The notes under the pieces were generated by a model that saw only the letters and a program-made list of their open reading frames with translations, was not told the origin of the DNA and searched no databases. Shown here one piece after another: positions 37,369-46,489 of a stretch of 64,000 bases of DNA. How positions within the stretch are numbered: position 1 is the first letter of the stretch; each line of letters begins with the position of its first letter. Origin of the DNA: Methylophilus medardicus (lineage in GTDB: Bacteria > Pseudomonadota > Gammaproteobacteria > Burkholderiales > Methylophilaceae); assembly GCF_006363955.1 (NCBI RefSeq), contig NZ_CP040948.1, positions 682,001 through 746,000 of the forward strand, given 5' to 3'. Both the position numbers and the translations under genes were made by a program.

Positions 37369-37456
37369 TGATTGAACCGAATTATGACAATATTGAGACT
37401 TTCACGAAATAGCCCGTTAGGGCTAATTAAGCACCCGTAGTGAGGCGCTTGGCGTG

Positions 37457-37801
37457 TCAGTTTCTAAAAATAAAGTAGACGGCACCCATCATGCAAATCC
37501 CCGCCCACAAATAATCCCATTTGAGAGGTTGGTGCATATACATGAGCGCAAATGGCACAAACATGACCAACGTGATGACTTCTTGCAGAATTTTGAGCTG
37601 CGCCAGATTGAGTTGCGTGAAGCCAATCCGGTTGGCAGGTACCTGAAAACAGTATTCTATCAGGGCGATGCCCCAACTGACAAGGACGGCAATCCACAGG
37701 GGCTTTTGATGCAGGTCACGCAGATGCCCATACCATGCAAACAACATAAACAAGTTGGCAGCTGACAACAACAAAATAGTTTTGATCAGGGGGTAGGACA
37801 T
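37457..37801 (-). CDS. DMT-superfamily small membrane protein (DUF486)
   Basis: 114 residues, four TM segments (IKTILLLSAANLFMLFAWYG; LWIAVLVSWGIALIEYCFQV; then two more). The motif EYCFQVPANRIG and the pattern QLNLAQLKILQEVITLVMFV are those of the DUF486 (DMT_6) family, of unknown function. The ATG at 37801 was chosen; a TTG at 37816 is possible. Followed by about 140 non-coding bases before the PEP-CTERM gene. Confidence 0.88.
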   Translation of the reverse strand: MSYPLIKTILLLSAANLFMLFAWYGHLRDLHQKPLWIAVLVSWGIALIEYCFQVPANRIGFTQLNLAQLKILQEVITLVMFVPFALMYMHQPLKWDYLWAGICMMGAVYFIFRN

Positions 37802-37863
37802 ACTTTTGGCCAACAAGCCTGTCAGGTGATGCCCTTAACGGCCTCACCTGTGCAGAGATTGAA

Positions 37864-38223
<360 letters not shown>

Positions 38224-38304
38224 TTAGCTAGCATTCTACGCAAGCAATGCTTTTAATTCAAATGCCATTGTCGTTCGGTTAGATTTAGGCTTGGCACCAG
38301 CGAT

Positions 38305-39906
38305 TTAAAATTTTAGCTGGCAAGTAATTGGGTAACGGCGATCTTTACCAAAACCACGTTCGGTAATCCGAACGCCCACAGCCGCTTGCCGACGTTTGTA
38401 TTCATTGCGGTCAATCAGACGCGTGACGCGTTCGACATCTGCCGGCGAGTAGCCCAGATTCACAATGGCGTCGATACTGAGGTCTTTTTCAACATAGGCT
38501 TCCATAATCGCATCCAGCACTTCATAGGCCGGTAAGCTATCCTGATCGGTCTGGTCAGGCCGCAATTCGGCGCTGGGCGCTCTGGTAATGATGCGCTCGG
38601 GGATAATGGCGCTCAGTTGATTGCGATACACTGCTAGCCGATAAACCAATGTTTTCGGCACATCTTTGATCAAGGCAAAGCCGCCAGCCATGTCCCCATA
38701 CAGGGTGCTGTAACCCACTGCGGTTTCAGATTTGTTGCCGGTGGTGAGTACCAAGCTACCAAATTTATTGCTGATGGCCATTAGTAGCATGCCACGAATT
38801 CGTGCTTGTAAGTTTTCTTCTGTAGTATCAAATGATTTGCCGGCAAAGGTTTCGGCCAGAGTCTCACAAAAGCCATCAAACAATGGCGCAATCGGTAACA
38901 CGCTATAATCGACATCAAGCAGGCGTGCCATCTCGGCGGCATCCTCAACACTGATACCTGCGGTGAAAGTCGAGGGCATCATCACGGCTTTCACACGTTC
39001 TTTGCCGAGGGCATCCACCGCAATAGCCAAGGTGAGGGCCGAGTCGATGCCGCCGGATAATCCTAATACAACCGCTGGAAACTTGTTTTTATCTACATAG
39101 TCTCGCAAGCCCAGCATGAGTGCTTTGTAGACGGTCGCCTCGGTCGATAAAGGGGCGCAAATGTCTGTCGCTAATGGTTGGTTATCTTGTAGGGTGAGAT
39201 AGCCCAGGTGTGCTTCAAACATGGGCATTTCTTGCACCAAGGTGCCTTGACTGTTCATGCTAAAGGAGGCGCCGTCAAACACGAGTTCATCTTGGCCGCC
39301 GACCAAATTGGCATAAATCATGGGTAGGCCGGTTTCCTTGATGCGGTCCCGCAAGACTTGATAGCGGGTCGTTTGCTTATGCAAGTGATAAGGCGAGGCA
39401 TTGATTGTGAGCAATACTTGTGCCTCGGCTTGCAACGCTTGCAGTGCAGGGCCAGGCACCCAGCTATCAGCGCAGATTAACAGCCCATAGCGCACGCCAT
39501 GCCATTCAAACACTACAGGTAGCTCGCCTGCTTCAAAGTAACGCTCCTCATCAAACACACTGTAGTTTGGCAGATGATGTTTATGATAAGTGGCTTGGAT
39601 GCGGCCCGAATGGATAACCGATGCGGCGTTGTAACGCTTGCCTGAGAGGGCATGCGGGTGGCCAACAATCACCGCCATGTCAGCCGGTAAGCGTTGTTCC
39701 AGCCACTGCAATGCGCGCTGATTGGCTTCGTGAAAGTCTTGCCTGAACAGCAGATCCTCTGGTGGGTAGCCACACAAGGCCAGCTCTGGGGTCAATAACA
39801 AACGCGCCCCTGCTTGATAGGCTTGATCAGCCAGCGCCAAGATTTGTTCAGCATTTTGTTGCATGGCGCCGACCATGCAGTTCATTTGTGCGATTGCGAG
39901 TTTCAT
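38305..39906 (-). CDS. nadE: Glutamine-dependent NAD(+) synthetase
   Basis: 533 residues. N-terminal nitrilase-type glutaminase (Glu in LLTPELALCGYPPEDLLFRQ; Cys in GLLICADSWVPGP; Lys in YHKHHLPNYSVFDE) and C-terminal synthetase with P-loop GLSGGIDSALTLAIAVDALG and TTGNKSETAVGYSTLYGDMA. Uses glutamine as ammonia donor. Sits between an ankyrin gene and PII; the class with glutaminase domain is known to be under PII control in some betaproteobacteria/alphaproteobacteria. Confidence 0.96.
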   Translation of the reverse strand: MKLAIAQMNCMVGAMQQNAEQILALADQAYQAGARLLLTPELALCGYPPEDLLFRQDFHEANQRALQWLEQRLPADMAVIVGHPHALSGKRYNAASVIHSGRIQATYHKHHLPNYSVFDEERYFEAGELPVVFEWHGVRYGLLICADSWVPGPALQALQAEAQVLLTINASPYHLHKQTTRYQVLRDRIKETGLPMIYANLVGGQDELVFDGASFSMNSQGTLVQEMPMFEAHLGYLTLQDNQPLATDICAPLSTEATVYKALMLGLRDYVDKNKFPAVVLGLSGGIDSALTLAIAVDALGKERVKAVMMPSTFTAGISVEDAAEMARLLDVDYSVLPIAPLFDGFCETLAETFAGKSFDTTEENLQARIRGMLLMAISNKFGSLVLTTGNKSETAVGYSTLYGDMAGGFALIKDVPKTLVYRLAVYRNQLSAIIPERIITRAPSAELRPDQTDQDSLPAYEVLDAIMEAYVEKDLSIDAIVNLGYSPADVERVTRLIDRNEYKRRQAAVGVRITERGFGKDRRYPITCQLKF

Positions 39907-39929
39907 GGGGTTTTCAATGGGGACCTGGG

Positions 39930-40940
39930 TTAGTACTTACCGCCAGCCGCCTTGATTAACTCAACCATTGCGGGGTTTTGTCCTTTGAGCGCATAAACGT
40001 AAGCGGTGAGGCCATATTGGTCACGTGTTTTCACATTGGCATTGTGCGCCAATAGCAGGCTGGCCATTTCAGGGGCGTTATTGCTCACCGCCAAATGCAG
40101 CAATGGCGTGCCCTCACTGTCTTTATGGTTCGCATCCGCTTTGTGTTCTAGTAAAGCTTTAGCGACCTCGGTCTGGTTTTTAGTCACGGCCCAAGTGAGG
40201 GCTGTCCAGTCATGCTCATCCTCTTCGTCCACCTTGGCGCCATGCTCCAACAGATAAATCGCTGCCGGCACATGCCCCTCTCTGGCGGTGATCATGAGCG
40301 CGGTGGTGCCTAATTTGTCTTTGAGGTTGGCGTCTGCACCATTGGTTAGCACGGAGGTAATCGTGGGTACGTCACCACTCTTCGCCGCGTACATGAGCGC
40401 AGTTTTGCCGTCTGACGACTTGACGTTGGCATCAATGCCACGTGCGATGATTAAGCCGACGATTTCGCTAAAGCCAGAGGTTGCAGCCAAGCCTAGCGCG
40501 CTCCATCCGGCAGGGTCTCGTACTTTGACATCGGCCCCTTTTTCTAACAAGGCTTTGACCGCGTCCAGATTGTTCTTTTTAGCCGCAAACATCAGCGCAG
40601 TCCAACCGCCCTGATCTTTGGCGTTGATTTCGGCACCATGCGAGAGTAATTCACGAATCACTTCTGCCTGATTTTTACGCGCGGCATACATGAGGGCAGT
40701 GATGTGATCACTATCAGTCACATTGGGGTTTGCACCACTTTTGAGCAGTGCTTTTACTGTGGCCAGATCACCTTTAGAGGCAGCGATCAACAAATACGAG
40801 ATATTAGCGCTCGGGTCTATGCTGGTCTCATCAGGCGCTGTTTTATCGGCAGCAACGCTCGGCAAAGTGACCCCCAGCAACAGGCTGGCACTCACGCAGA
40901 GAGCGCTGAGCCAATAGAGGGTCTGGGGGCGATGCTTCAT
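39930..40940 (-). CDS. Periplasmic/exported ankyrin-repeat protein
   Basis: 336 residues with an N-terminal signal-like segment (LYWLSALCVSASLLLGVTLP) and eight to nine ankyrin repeats from about residue 50 to the end (for example GGWTALMFAAKKNNLDAVKA, DGKTALMYAAKSGDVPTITS). Protein-binding scaffold; partner unknown. Start 40940 has AAAGGA upstream (the earlier start at 40958 sits inside sucD). It lies 14 bases after sucD and 23 bases before nadE, so it is in one transcript with them. Confidence 0.88.
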   Translation of the reverse strand: MKHRPQTLYWLSALCVSASLLLGVTLPSVAADKTAPDETSIDPSANISYLLIAASKGDLATVKALLKSGANPNVTDSDHITALMYAARKNQAEVIRELLSHGAEINAKDQGGWTALMFAAKKNNLDAVKALLEKGADVKVRDPAGWSALGLAATSGFSEIVGLIIARGIDANVKSSDGKTALMYAAKSGDVPTITSVLTNGADANLKDKLGTTALMITAREGHVPAAIYLLEHGAKVDEEDEHDWTALTWAVTKNQTEVAKALLEHKADANHKDSEGTPLLHLAVSNNAPEMASLLLAHNANVKTRDQYGLTAYVYALKGQNPAMVELIKAAGGKY

Positions 40941-40954
40941 GCCGTTTCCTTTAT

Positions 40955-41836
40955 TCAAGTGGTTGCGCGTTTGATTGCTTCTAGGACGGCCTCACCGAGG
41001 CCTGCCGGAGAGGCTGCCACAACGCAACCCGCAGCTTCTAGTGCAGCAATCTTGTCTTCGGCACGCCCTGAGCCGCCCGAAATGATGGCGCCGGCATGGC
41101 CCATACGTTTGCCTTTGGGGGCGGTCAAGCCGGCGATATAAGCCGCCACTGGTTTTGTCACATGATGCTTAATGAAGTCAGCAGCGGCTTCTTCGTCACT
41201 ACCGCCAATTTCACCCACCATAATGATGGCTTCAGTTTCAGGATCTTGTTCAAACAGCGCTAAGCATTCAATAAAGTTCAAGCCTTTGACGGGGTCACCA
41301 CCGATGCCAACACAGGTGGTTTGGCCCAATCCTAGCGCCGTGGTTTGATGCACTGCCTCGTAGGTGAGCGTGCCTGATCTAGAGACCACGCCTACTTTGC
41401 CGCGTTTGTGGATGCTCCCCGGCATGATGCCGATTTTGCATTCATCCGGCGTGATTACGCCAGGGCAGTTGGGGCCAATCAATTTAGTGCCATTGGCACG
41501 CAAAGCGGCTTTCACGTTTAGCATATCCAACACGGGGATGCCCTCGGTGATGCAGACAATCAATGCAATGCCCGCATCTGCCGCTTCTAAAATAGAATCC
41601 GCTGCAAACGGTGGCGGCACATAAATGACACTCGCATTGGCTTGGGTTTCTTTGACCGCTTCGCGCATGGTGTTGAATACCGGTAGATGCAGATGTTGCT
41701 GTCCGCCTTTGCCGGGCGTCACGCCGCCCACCATTTTCGTGCCATAAGCCAGTGCTTGTTCGGAGTGGAACGTGCCTTGTTTCCCGGTAAAGCCTTGGCA
41801 CAATACTTTGGTATGTTTATCGACTAAAATCGCCAC
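40955..41836 (-). CDS. sucD: Succinyl-CoA synthetase alpha subunit
   Basis: 293 residues. CoA-binding Rossmann part [40 protein letters not shown], and the active-site His region [20 protein letters not shown]. Converts succinyl-CoA to succinate with ADP phosphorylation. Follows sucC by 2 bases. In Methylophilaceae the oxidative TCA cycle is often incomplete, in which case it supplies succinyl-CoA for biosynthesis (inference). Confidence 0.97.
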   Translation of the reverse strand: MAILVDKHTKVLCQGFTGKQGTFHSEQALAYGTKMVGGVTPGKGGQQHLHLPVFNTMREAVKETQANASVIYVPPPFAADSILEAADAGIALIVCITEGIPVLDMLNVKAALRANGTKLIGPNCPGVITPDECKIGIMPGSIHKRGKVGVVSRSGTLTYEAVHQTTALGLGQTTCVGIGGDPVKGLNFIECLALFEQDPETEAIIMVGEIGGSDEEAAADFIKHHVTKPVAAYIAGLTAPKGKRMGHAGAIISGGSGRAEDKIAALEAAGCVVAASPAGLGEAVLEAIKRATT

Positions 41837-41838
41837 GA

Positions 41839-43008
41839 CTATGCCCCTTTGCTTACGGCTTTAACAGCTTGCTGGGCACCGTCAGTCAGGCCTTCAGCTG
41901 AAATAATATTCAATCCGCTATCGCGAAGCATTTGTTTACCCAGCTCAACGTTGGTCCCCTCGAGACGGACAATCACTGGAATCGTCATGCCTACTTCGCG
42001 GACAGCGGTGATAATGCCGGTCGCAATGATGTCACAACGCATGATGCCGCCAAAAATGTTGACCAGAATCGCTTTGACATTGCTATCTGCCAGAATAATT
42101 TTAAACGCCTTGGTGACCGTTTCTGCGGTCGCCCCACCGCCCACATCCAGAAAGTTGGCGGGCATCCCGCCATGCAGCTTAATCAAATCCATGGTGGCCA
42201 TGGCTAAGCCCGCGCCATTGACCATGCAACCGATATTGCCATTTAAGGCGATGTAGTTGAGGCCACTGTGGTGCGCTTCTGCCTCTTTGGCATCATCCTG
42301 CGACCAATCACGAATTTCGGCAAACGGTTTCTGGCGATACAGTGCATTGTCATCGACGGTCATTTTACAATCGAGCGCCACCAGTTTACCGTCAGTGGTG
42401 ACGATTAATGGATTGATCTCAAGCAAAGCCAAGTCGTTGTCTTTAAATAATTTATACAAGCCCTTGGCGAGTTTGGTGAACGCACCGATCTGGTCGCCGC
42501 TCAATTCAAGACTAAACGCCAGATTGCGTGCTTGGAAATCGACCAAGCCATTAAGCGGGTCACAAACTTCTTGCAGAATTTTTTCTGGTTGGGTGGCGGC
42601 GATTTCTTCAATGTCCATCCCGCCAGCACTTGAGGCTACCATCACCACACGCTCGAGGCTGCGATCAACCAACATCGACAAATAGAGCTCACGGGCAATC
42701 GGTAAAGTTTGCTCAACCAACACTTGGTGCACGGGTTGACCATCTGGTGCATTTTGGTAGGTGACCAAGTGTTTACCCAATAAGCCGCCGGCGACCGTTT
42801 GTGCCTCAAGCGCGGATTTGACCACTTTGACACCACCGGCTTTGCCCCGTCCACCGGCGTGCACTTGGGCTTTAACGACCCATGCGTCTCCCCCTAGTTC
42901 TTTGGTGGCGGCAGCCGCAGCTTCTTCTGATTGGACGACTAGACCGGCCGGGGTTGCCAAACCGTACTTTTGCAGTAGCTGTTTGGCCTGGTATTCGTGC
43001 AGATTCAT
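41839..43008 (-). CDS. sucC: Succinyl-CoA synthetase beta subunit
   Basis: 389 residues: ATP-grasp N-terminus [60 protein letters not shown], and [20 protein letters not shown]. Length equals E. coli SucC. A malate thiokinase (MtkA) reading was considered but the sequence follows SucC. First of the sucC-sucD-ankyrin-nadE run. Confidence 0.96.
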   Translation of the reverse strand: MNLHEYQAKQLLQKYGLATPAGLVVQSEEAAAAATKELGGDAWVVKAQVHAGGRGKAGGVKVVKSALEAQTVAGGLLGKHLVTYQNAPDGQPVHQVLVEQTLPIARELYLSMLVDRSLERVVMVASSAGGMDIEEIAATQPEKILQEVCDPLNGLVDFQARNLAFSLELSGDQIGAFTKLAKGLYKLFKDNDLALLEINPLIVTTDGKLVALDCKMTVDDNALYRQKPFAEIRDWSQDDAKEAEAHHSGLNYIALNGNIGCMVNGAGLAMATMDLIKLHGGMPANFLDVGGGATAETVTKAFKIILADSNVKAILVNIFGGIMRCDIIATGIITAVREVGMTIPVIVRLEGTNVELGKQMLRDSGLNIISAEGLTDGAQQAVKAVSKGA

Positions 43009-43080
43009 GAACGTAGGGGGCTTTAGTTGGTTAAGCTGCTATTTTCGCGCAAATACCCCATCAAGGCTAGACTACAAACA

Positions 43081-43109
43081 AAAAAACCGTACACGTGTAC
43101 GGTTTTTTG
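43081..43109 (-). terminator. Terminator downstream of the membrane cytochrome gene
   Basis: AAAAAACCGTAC / GTACGGTTTTTT symmetrical hairpin with a central ACGT. It follows the stop at 43122 on the minus strand, separating that gene from sucC. Confidence 0.88.
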
Positions 43110-43121
43110 TAGCCTAGCGGA

Positions 43122-43892
43122 TTAAAGGTCTTGCGCCCAAGCGTTGCCGTAGACTTTTGCGTGCCGAGACATCACCAGCATTTGATACATGCTGACGACC
43201 CACATATAGCTCGAGGCGAGACTGTATCCAATGCCGCCGATGATGGTCAGCCAAGCAAAATGTGGCGATAGTTTGGTCAGCCACCAAGACATCACATCGA
43301 TAATCAAAAAGCCGAATGGAAACGCAATGGCAATAATTTTTGCCGTTTTAGGCACATTGACCGCAAAACTAAAAATCAGGCCAATAAAAAAGAAAATAAA
43401 ACTGATGCCAAACAGGTGGATATGCGACACGCGGGTCAAACCACTAATGGTCGCGCCATCATTGACTTCGGCGCGGGATTTCACTTCTGCGTATTTGGTG
43501 AAGTCAGGAATGCCAGGAATCTGGCTATGACACATGACGCAGTGCTTGGCGAACACCGCTTTGTAATGTGACTCCCACTGGGCTTCAGGGGCGCCTTGTT
43601 GCGCCCATTTGATGATGTCTTCGCGGACTGCGAGAGGCGCTTTGTCCGACATGGAGCCATTTAATTTACTGGCCAATTTAGTGCCGCTACGGTCACCATA
43701 ATAGCTGTAGACAATATCATCCACAGATAAGCCAAATTTGCCATCAGCCATACCGTGCGTCAGCATGATTTGCAAGCCGGCCATGCCTAATCCGACCCCC
43801 ACTACCAATAGATAGCCGATAAAAAGCGCTTTGAGCGGCAGTGGTAAGTTAGGCAAGTTCAGCCAAGACAACGTGTGTAAATCTTGTTTCAT
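43122..43892 (-). CDS. Membrane-anchored monohaem c-type cytochrome, unknown family
   Basis: 256 residues. TM1 at about 18-40, a periplasmic domain of about 90 residues with a single haem-attachment motif CVMCH, then four TM segments (HLFGISFIFFFIGLIFSFAV; AFPFGFLIIDVMSWWL; and two more), ending NAWAQDL. Histidines in SHIHLFG lie at a membrane edge and could ligate a haem b. Methionine-rich PNRIG-type motifs are absent. The redox partner is unknown; it is monocistronic with its own terminator. Confidence 0.7.
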   Translation of the reverse strand: MKQDLHTLSWLNLPNLPLPLKALFIGYLLVVGVGLGMAGLQIMLTHGMADGKFGLSVDDIVYSYYGDRSGTKLASKLNGSMSDKAPLAVREDIIKWAQQGAPEAQWESHYKAVFAKHCVMCHSQIPGIPDFTKYAEVKSRAEVNDGATISGLTRVSHIHLFGISFIFFFIGLIFSFAVNVPKTAKIIAIAFPFGFLIIDVMSWWLTKLSPHFAWLTIIGGIGYSLASSYMWVVSMYQMLVMSRHAKVYGNAWAQDL

Positions 43893-44039
43893 AGGTTCCC
43901 CGGGAGTGTCATTTTTCGTCAGGATACCATTGCTGCCAGCAAAGCAAAAACAGAAAAACAGCTTTAAAACAGCCTGTACTCAGTGTTTGGGTGGGCTGCT
44001 GGTATACTTGCGCTTTTGCTTAATAAGTAGATTCAGATC

Positions 44040-44879
44040 ATGCGTTTAGTTGTTCAAGGCCCTGCCATCACTATGGCACACTTGTCTCACATTCATGGCT
44101 TAATCGGCGGCCATACTCAGTTTATGCAGCTTGCGGCGCATGCGTATTACCTGCCGGTGAGTGAGGGTGATTACCTCGATGTGAAAGCATTTTGTGCCAG
44201 CCAACAGATCGATTGCGCATTGGTCGAAGATCGTCAACGCTTATCGCATATTGGGCTGTGCGTGATGGACATGGACTCGACCCTGATTGCCATTGAATGT
44301 ATTGATGAGATCGCAGACATGATGCAACTCAAGCCTCAAGTGGCGGAAATCACCGAGGCCGCCATGCGTGGTGAGCTTGATTTTTCGGCCAGCTTACGTA
44401 AACGCGTCGCCTTACTTAAAGGCTTGCCTGCAAGCGCATTGCAACGTGTGATCGAGGAGCGTTTAACCTTTAATCCAGGTGCGCAAACCTGGGTCAATAC
44501 TTGTAAGCAAAATGGCATTAAAACCATGGTGGTTTCTGGGGGCTTCACTTTTTTTGCCGATTACGTCAAAGATACCTTGGGTTTGGATTACGCCGTTTCT
44601 AATACCTTGGCTATTACGGATGGCAAGCTCACGGGGGAGGTGGTCGGCGAGATCGTCGATGCCCAGCGCAAAGCCGATGAGCTCATTCACTTGCGTGACG
44701 CGCTTGGGCTGGAGGCGTCGCAAACCATTGCAATCGGGGATGGTGCGAATGACCTAGCTATGATGCAGGTGGCAGGGATTGGGGTGGCTTATCATGCCAA
44801 GCCAGTGGTGCAGCAACAAGCGATGTATGCGCTGAATATTGTCGGCTTGGATGGGGTGGCAAATCTGTTGACGATTTAG
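44040..44879 (+). CDS. serB: Phosphoserine phosphatase
   Basis: 279 residues, HAD superfamily. Motif I is DMDSTLIAIECIDEIADM, motif II VVSGGFTFFADYVKDTLGLD, and motif III/IV IAIGDGANDLAMMQVAGIGV with the final GLDG. The N-terminal 75 residues form a regulatory-like region as in long SerB proteins. Final step of serine synthesis, relevant to the serine pool of methylotrophs. Monocistronic. Confidence 0.95.
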   Translation: MRLVVQGPAITMAHLSHIHGLIGGHTQFMQLAAHAYYLPVSEGDYLDVKAFCASQQIDCALVEDRQRLSHIGLCVMDMDSTLIAIECIDEIADMMQLKPQVAEITEAAMRGELDFSASLRKRVALLKGLPASALQRVIEERLTFNPGAQTWVNTCKQNGIKTMVVSGGFTFFADYVKDTLGLDYAVSNTLAITDGKLTGEVVGEIVDAQRKADELIHLRDALGLEASQTIAIGDGANDLAMMQVAGIGVAYHAKPVVQQQAMYALNIVGLDGVANLLTI

Positions 44880-45148
44880 CCCTGGCCTAGCCACTGACTG
44901 GTGCGCAAGGGTCTTTTAGCCCCTCATCGATTGCGCCGTTGCAGGTCATGAAAAATAAATAATTGATTTATTTATACTTTTTTTGAAAATAACGTTTGCT
45001 ATTGTGGCGGTTAAGGCGCATAGTGGCGTTTCGCGAAGTTCAAGCATTGTTGTTTTCTCTGGTGTTATCTTTCGGTTCTATCGTTAATCCCGCTACTTGA
45101 CCCTCGCCCTAAATAGGGGAAACCCTTTCATTTTTTAAGGAAATTATT
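44880..45148 (+). other. 269-base region before the cold-shock gene
   Basis: No ORF is supported here. It is AT-rich from about 44950 (TTGATT at 44965) and near its end has a CCCTAAATAGGGG pairing. cspA-type genes usually have long 5' leaders acting as thermosensors, so part of this is probably a leader. Confidence 0.5.
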
Positions 45149-45355
45149 ATGGCTACAGGTATTGTAAAATGGTTTAACGATGCAAAAGGTTTTGGTTTCA
45201 TTACGCCTGATCAAGGTGGTGACGACTTATTCGCGCATTTCTCAGAAATTCAATCTGCTGGTTTCAAAAGCTTGGCAGATAACCAACGCGTTTCTTATGA
45301 AGAAACTACAGGCCCTAAAGGCAAACAAGCGTCTGCAATTCAAGTGATTGCTTAA
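45149..45355 (+). CDS. Cold-shock protein (CspA family)
   Basis: 68 residues, single cold-shock OB-fold. RNP1 GFGFITP with KWFNDAK, RNP2 DLFAHFS are complete. Ends [16 protein letters not shown] ribosome site about 8 bases upstream. Nucleic-acid chaperone; induced on cold or growth shift in relatives. Confidence 0.96.
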   Translation: MATGIVKWFNDAKGFGFITPDQGGDDLFAHFSEIQSAGFKSLADNQRVSYEETTGPKGKQASAIQVIA

Positions 45356-45388
45356 GCACGTGCGTTTGGGTGAAACTCACCCCCGATA

Positions 45389-45418
45389 AAGCCCGTTTGT
45401 ACGGGCTTTTTTGTTTTT
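45389..45418 (+). terminator. Terminator after the cold-shock gene
   Basis: GCCCGT / ACGGGC hairpin (45391-45406) with TTTGT loop and TTTTTTG tail. Confidence 0.88.
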
Positions 45419-45435
45419 TATTATAAGGATACTAA

Positions 45436-45672
45436 ATGGCTAAAGAAGAATTGATTGAAATGCAGGGCGCCGTCACTGAGATTTTGCCGGATGCACGCTA
45501 CCGTGTGACCTTAGAAAACGGGCATAAACTGATTGCTTACACGGGTGGCAAAATGCGCAAACATAAAATCCGTATTTTGGCGGGTGACAAAATTACCATC
45601 GAAATGTCACCGTACGATATGGGCAAAGGGCGTATCACTTTCCGCCATCTGCCACCGCGTAAGCCTTCATAG
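45436..45672 (+). CDS. infA: Translation initiation factor IF-1
   Basis: 78 residues, S1-like OB fold: [60 protein letters not shown]. The extra C-terminal RHLPPRKPS is like the betaproteobacterial IF-1. It lies outside the ribosomal-protein operon, consistent with a stand-alone or second infA copy. It ends 7 bases before the stop of the convergent DUF455 gene. Confidence 0.94.
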   Translation: MAKEELIEMQGAVTEILPDARYRVTLENGHKLIAYTGGKMRKHKIRILAGDKITIEMSPYDMGKGRITFRHLPPRKPS

Positions 45673-45679
45673 GGCGTTT

Positions 45680-46489
45680 TTAGCCGGTCTCAGCATTTAA
45701 ATAGGCTAATTCAATATCGCTAAACCCAGCGAGTTTGCGGGCCTCCATATTAAAAGGTGGCCGCAATGTGGGGGCTTGATATTGTTGCCTCAGTCTTTCA
45801 AAGGTCACCACAATATCCAGTCCGCGCTGATCGCATAAAAACTGGAACCAACGGTTGCCAATGGCCACATGGCCGATTTCGTCCCGTAGAATAATATCCA
45901 GAATCGCTGCCGCCGCATGATCCCCTGCTTGCGACAGTTTTTGTTTTAATGGGGGCGCGGCATCCAGTCCGCGGGCTTCTAAGGTGCGCGGCACAAGCGC
46001 CATGCGTGCGAGTACATCCGATTGCGTCTTTTCCACCATCTCCCAGAGGCTGTTGTGGCCATCAAAATCGCCATAATCAAATCCCAGCGTTTGCAAATGC
46101 GTGCGCAGCAATGAAAAGTGGTAAGCCTCTTCTTTTGCCACTTGCAGCCAGTCACGGTAAAAGTCGAGCGGCATATCGGTAAAGCGCCAGACGGCGTCAA
46201 GGGCTAAATTAATCGCATTAAATTCAATATGTGCCAATGCATGAATCAACGCCGCACGTCCTTCTGCGGTATTCATGGCGCGGCGTTGAAGGTGTTTGGG
46301 CGGCACCAGCGTCGGTTTGGCGGGTCGCCCCGGAATCTGCGCTGCTTGTGCTTGGATCAAGCGCGTGGGGTCGAGTAAAAGTGTGCCTGCGCCAGCCGTC
46401 TCCCACAGCGAAAGTGTTTGTGCACATTTTTGTGTGGGATCACACAGTGTCAATGCTTGAAGGGCGAGGGTTCTCAGGCAGGCGGTCAT
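45680..46489 (-). CDS. DUF455 ferritin-like protein
   Basis: 269 residues. Helical ferritin-like domain with candidate diiron ligands in HIEFNAINLALD, AKEEAYHFSLL and RDEIGHVAIG. The DUF455 (MiaE-like) family has unknown activity. The start at 46489 lies inside the upstream kinase gene (50-base overlap), giving LRTLALQALTLCDP, the usual N-terminal region; no good ribosome site is visible. Confidence 0.85.
   Translation of the reverse strand: MTACLRTLALQALTLCDPTQKCAQTLSLWETAGAGTLLLDPTRLIQAQAAQIPGRPAKPTLVPPKHLQRRAMNTAEGRAALIHALAHIEFNAINLALDAVWRFTDMPLDFYRDWLQVAKEEAYHFSLLRTHLQTLGFDYGDFDGHNSLWEMVEKTQSDVLARMALVPRTLEARGLDAAPPLKQKLSQAGDHAAAAILDIILRDEIGHVAIGNRWFQFLCDQRGLDIVVTFERLRQQYQAPTLRPPFNMEARKLAGFSDIELAYLNAETG

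Noticed and set aside
37396-37440. Short hairpin AGCCC/GGGCT between the DMT and PEP-CTERM genes as a tRNA or sRNA
   Set aside because: No cloverleaf, too short, and no T-run; at best a weak terminator.
41839-43008. sucCD as malate thiokinase (mtkAB) of the serine cycle
   Set aside because: Sequence and length follow SucC/SucD throughout, and no serine-cycle genes are nearby.
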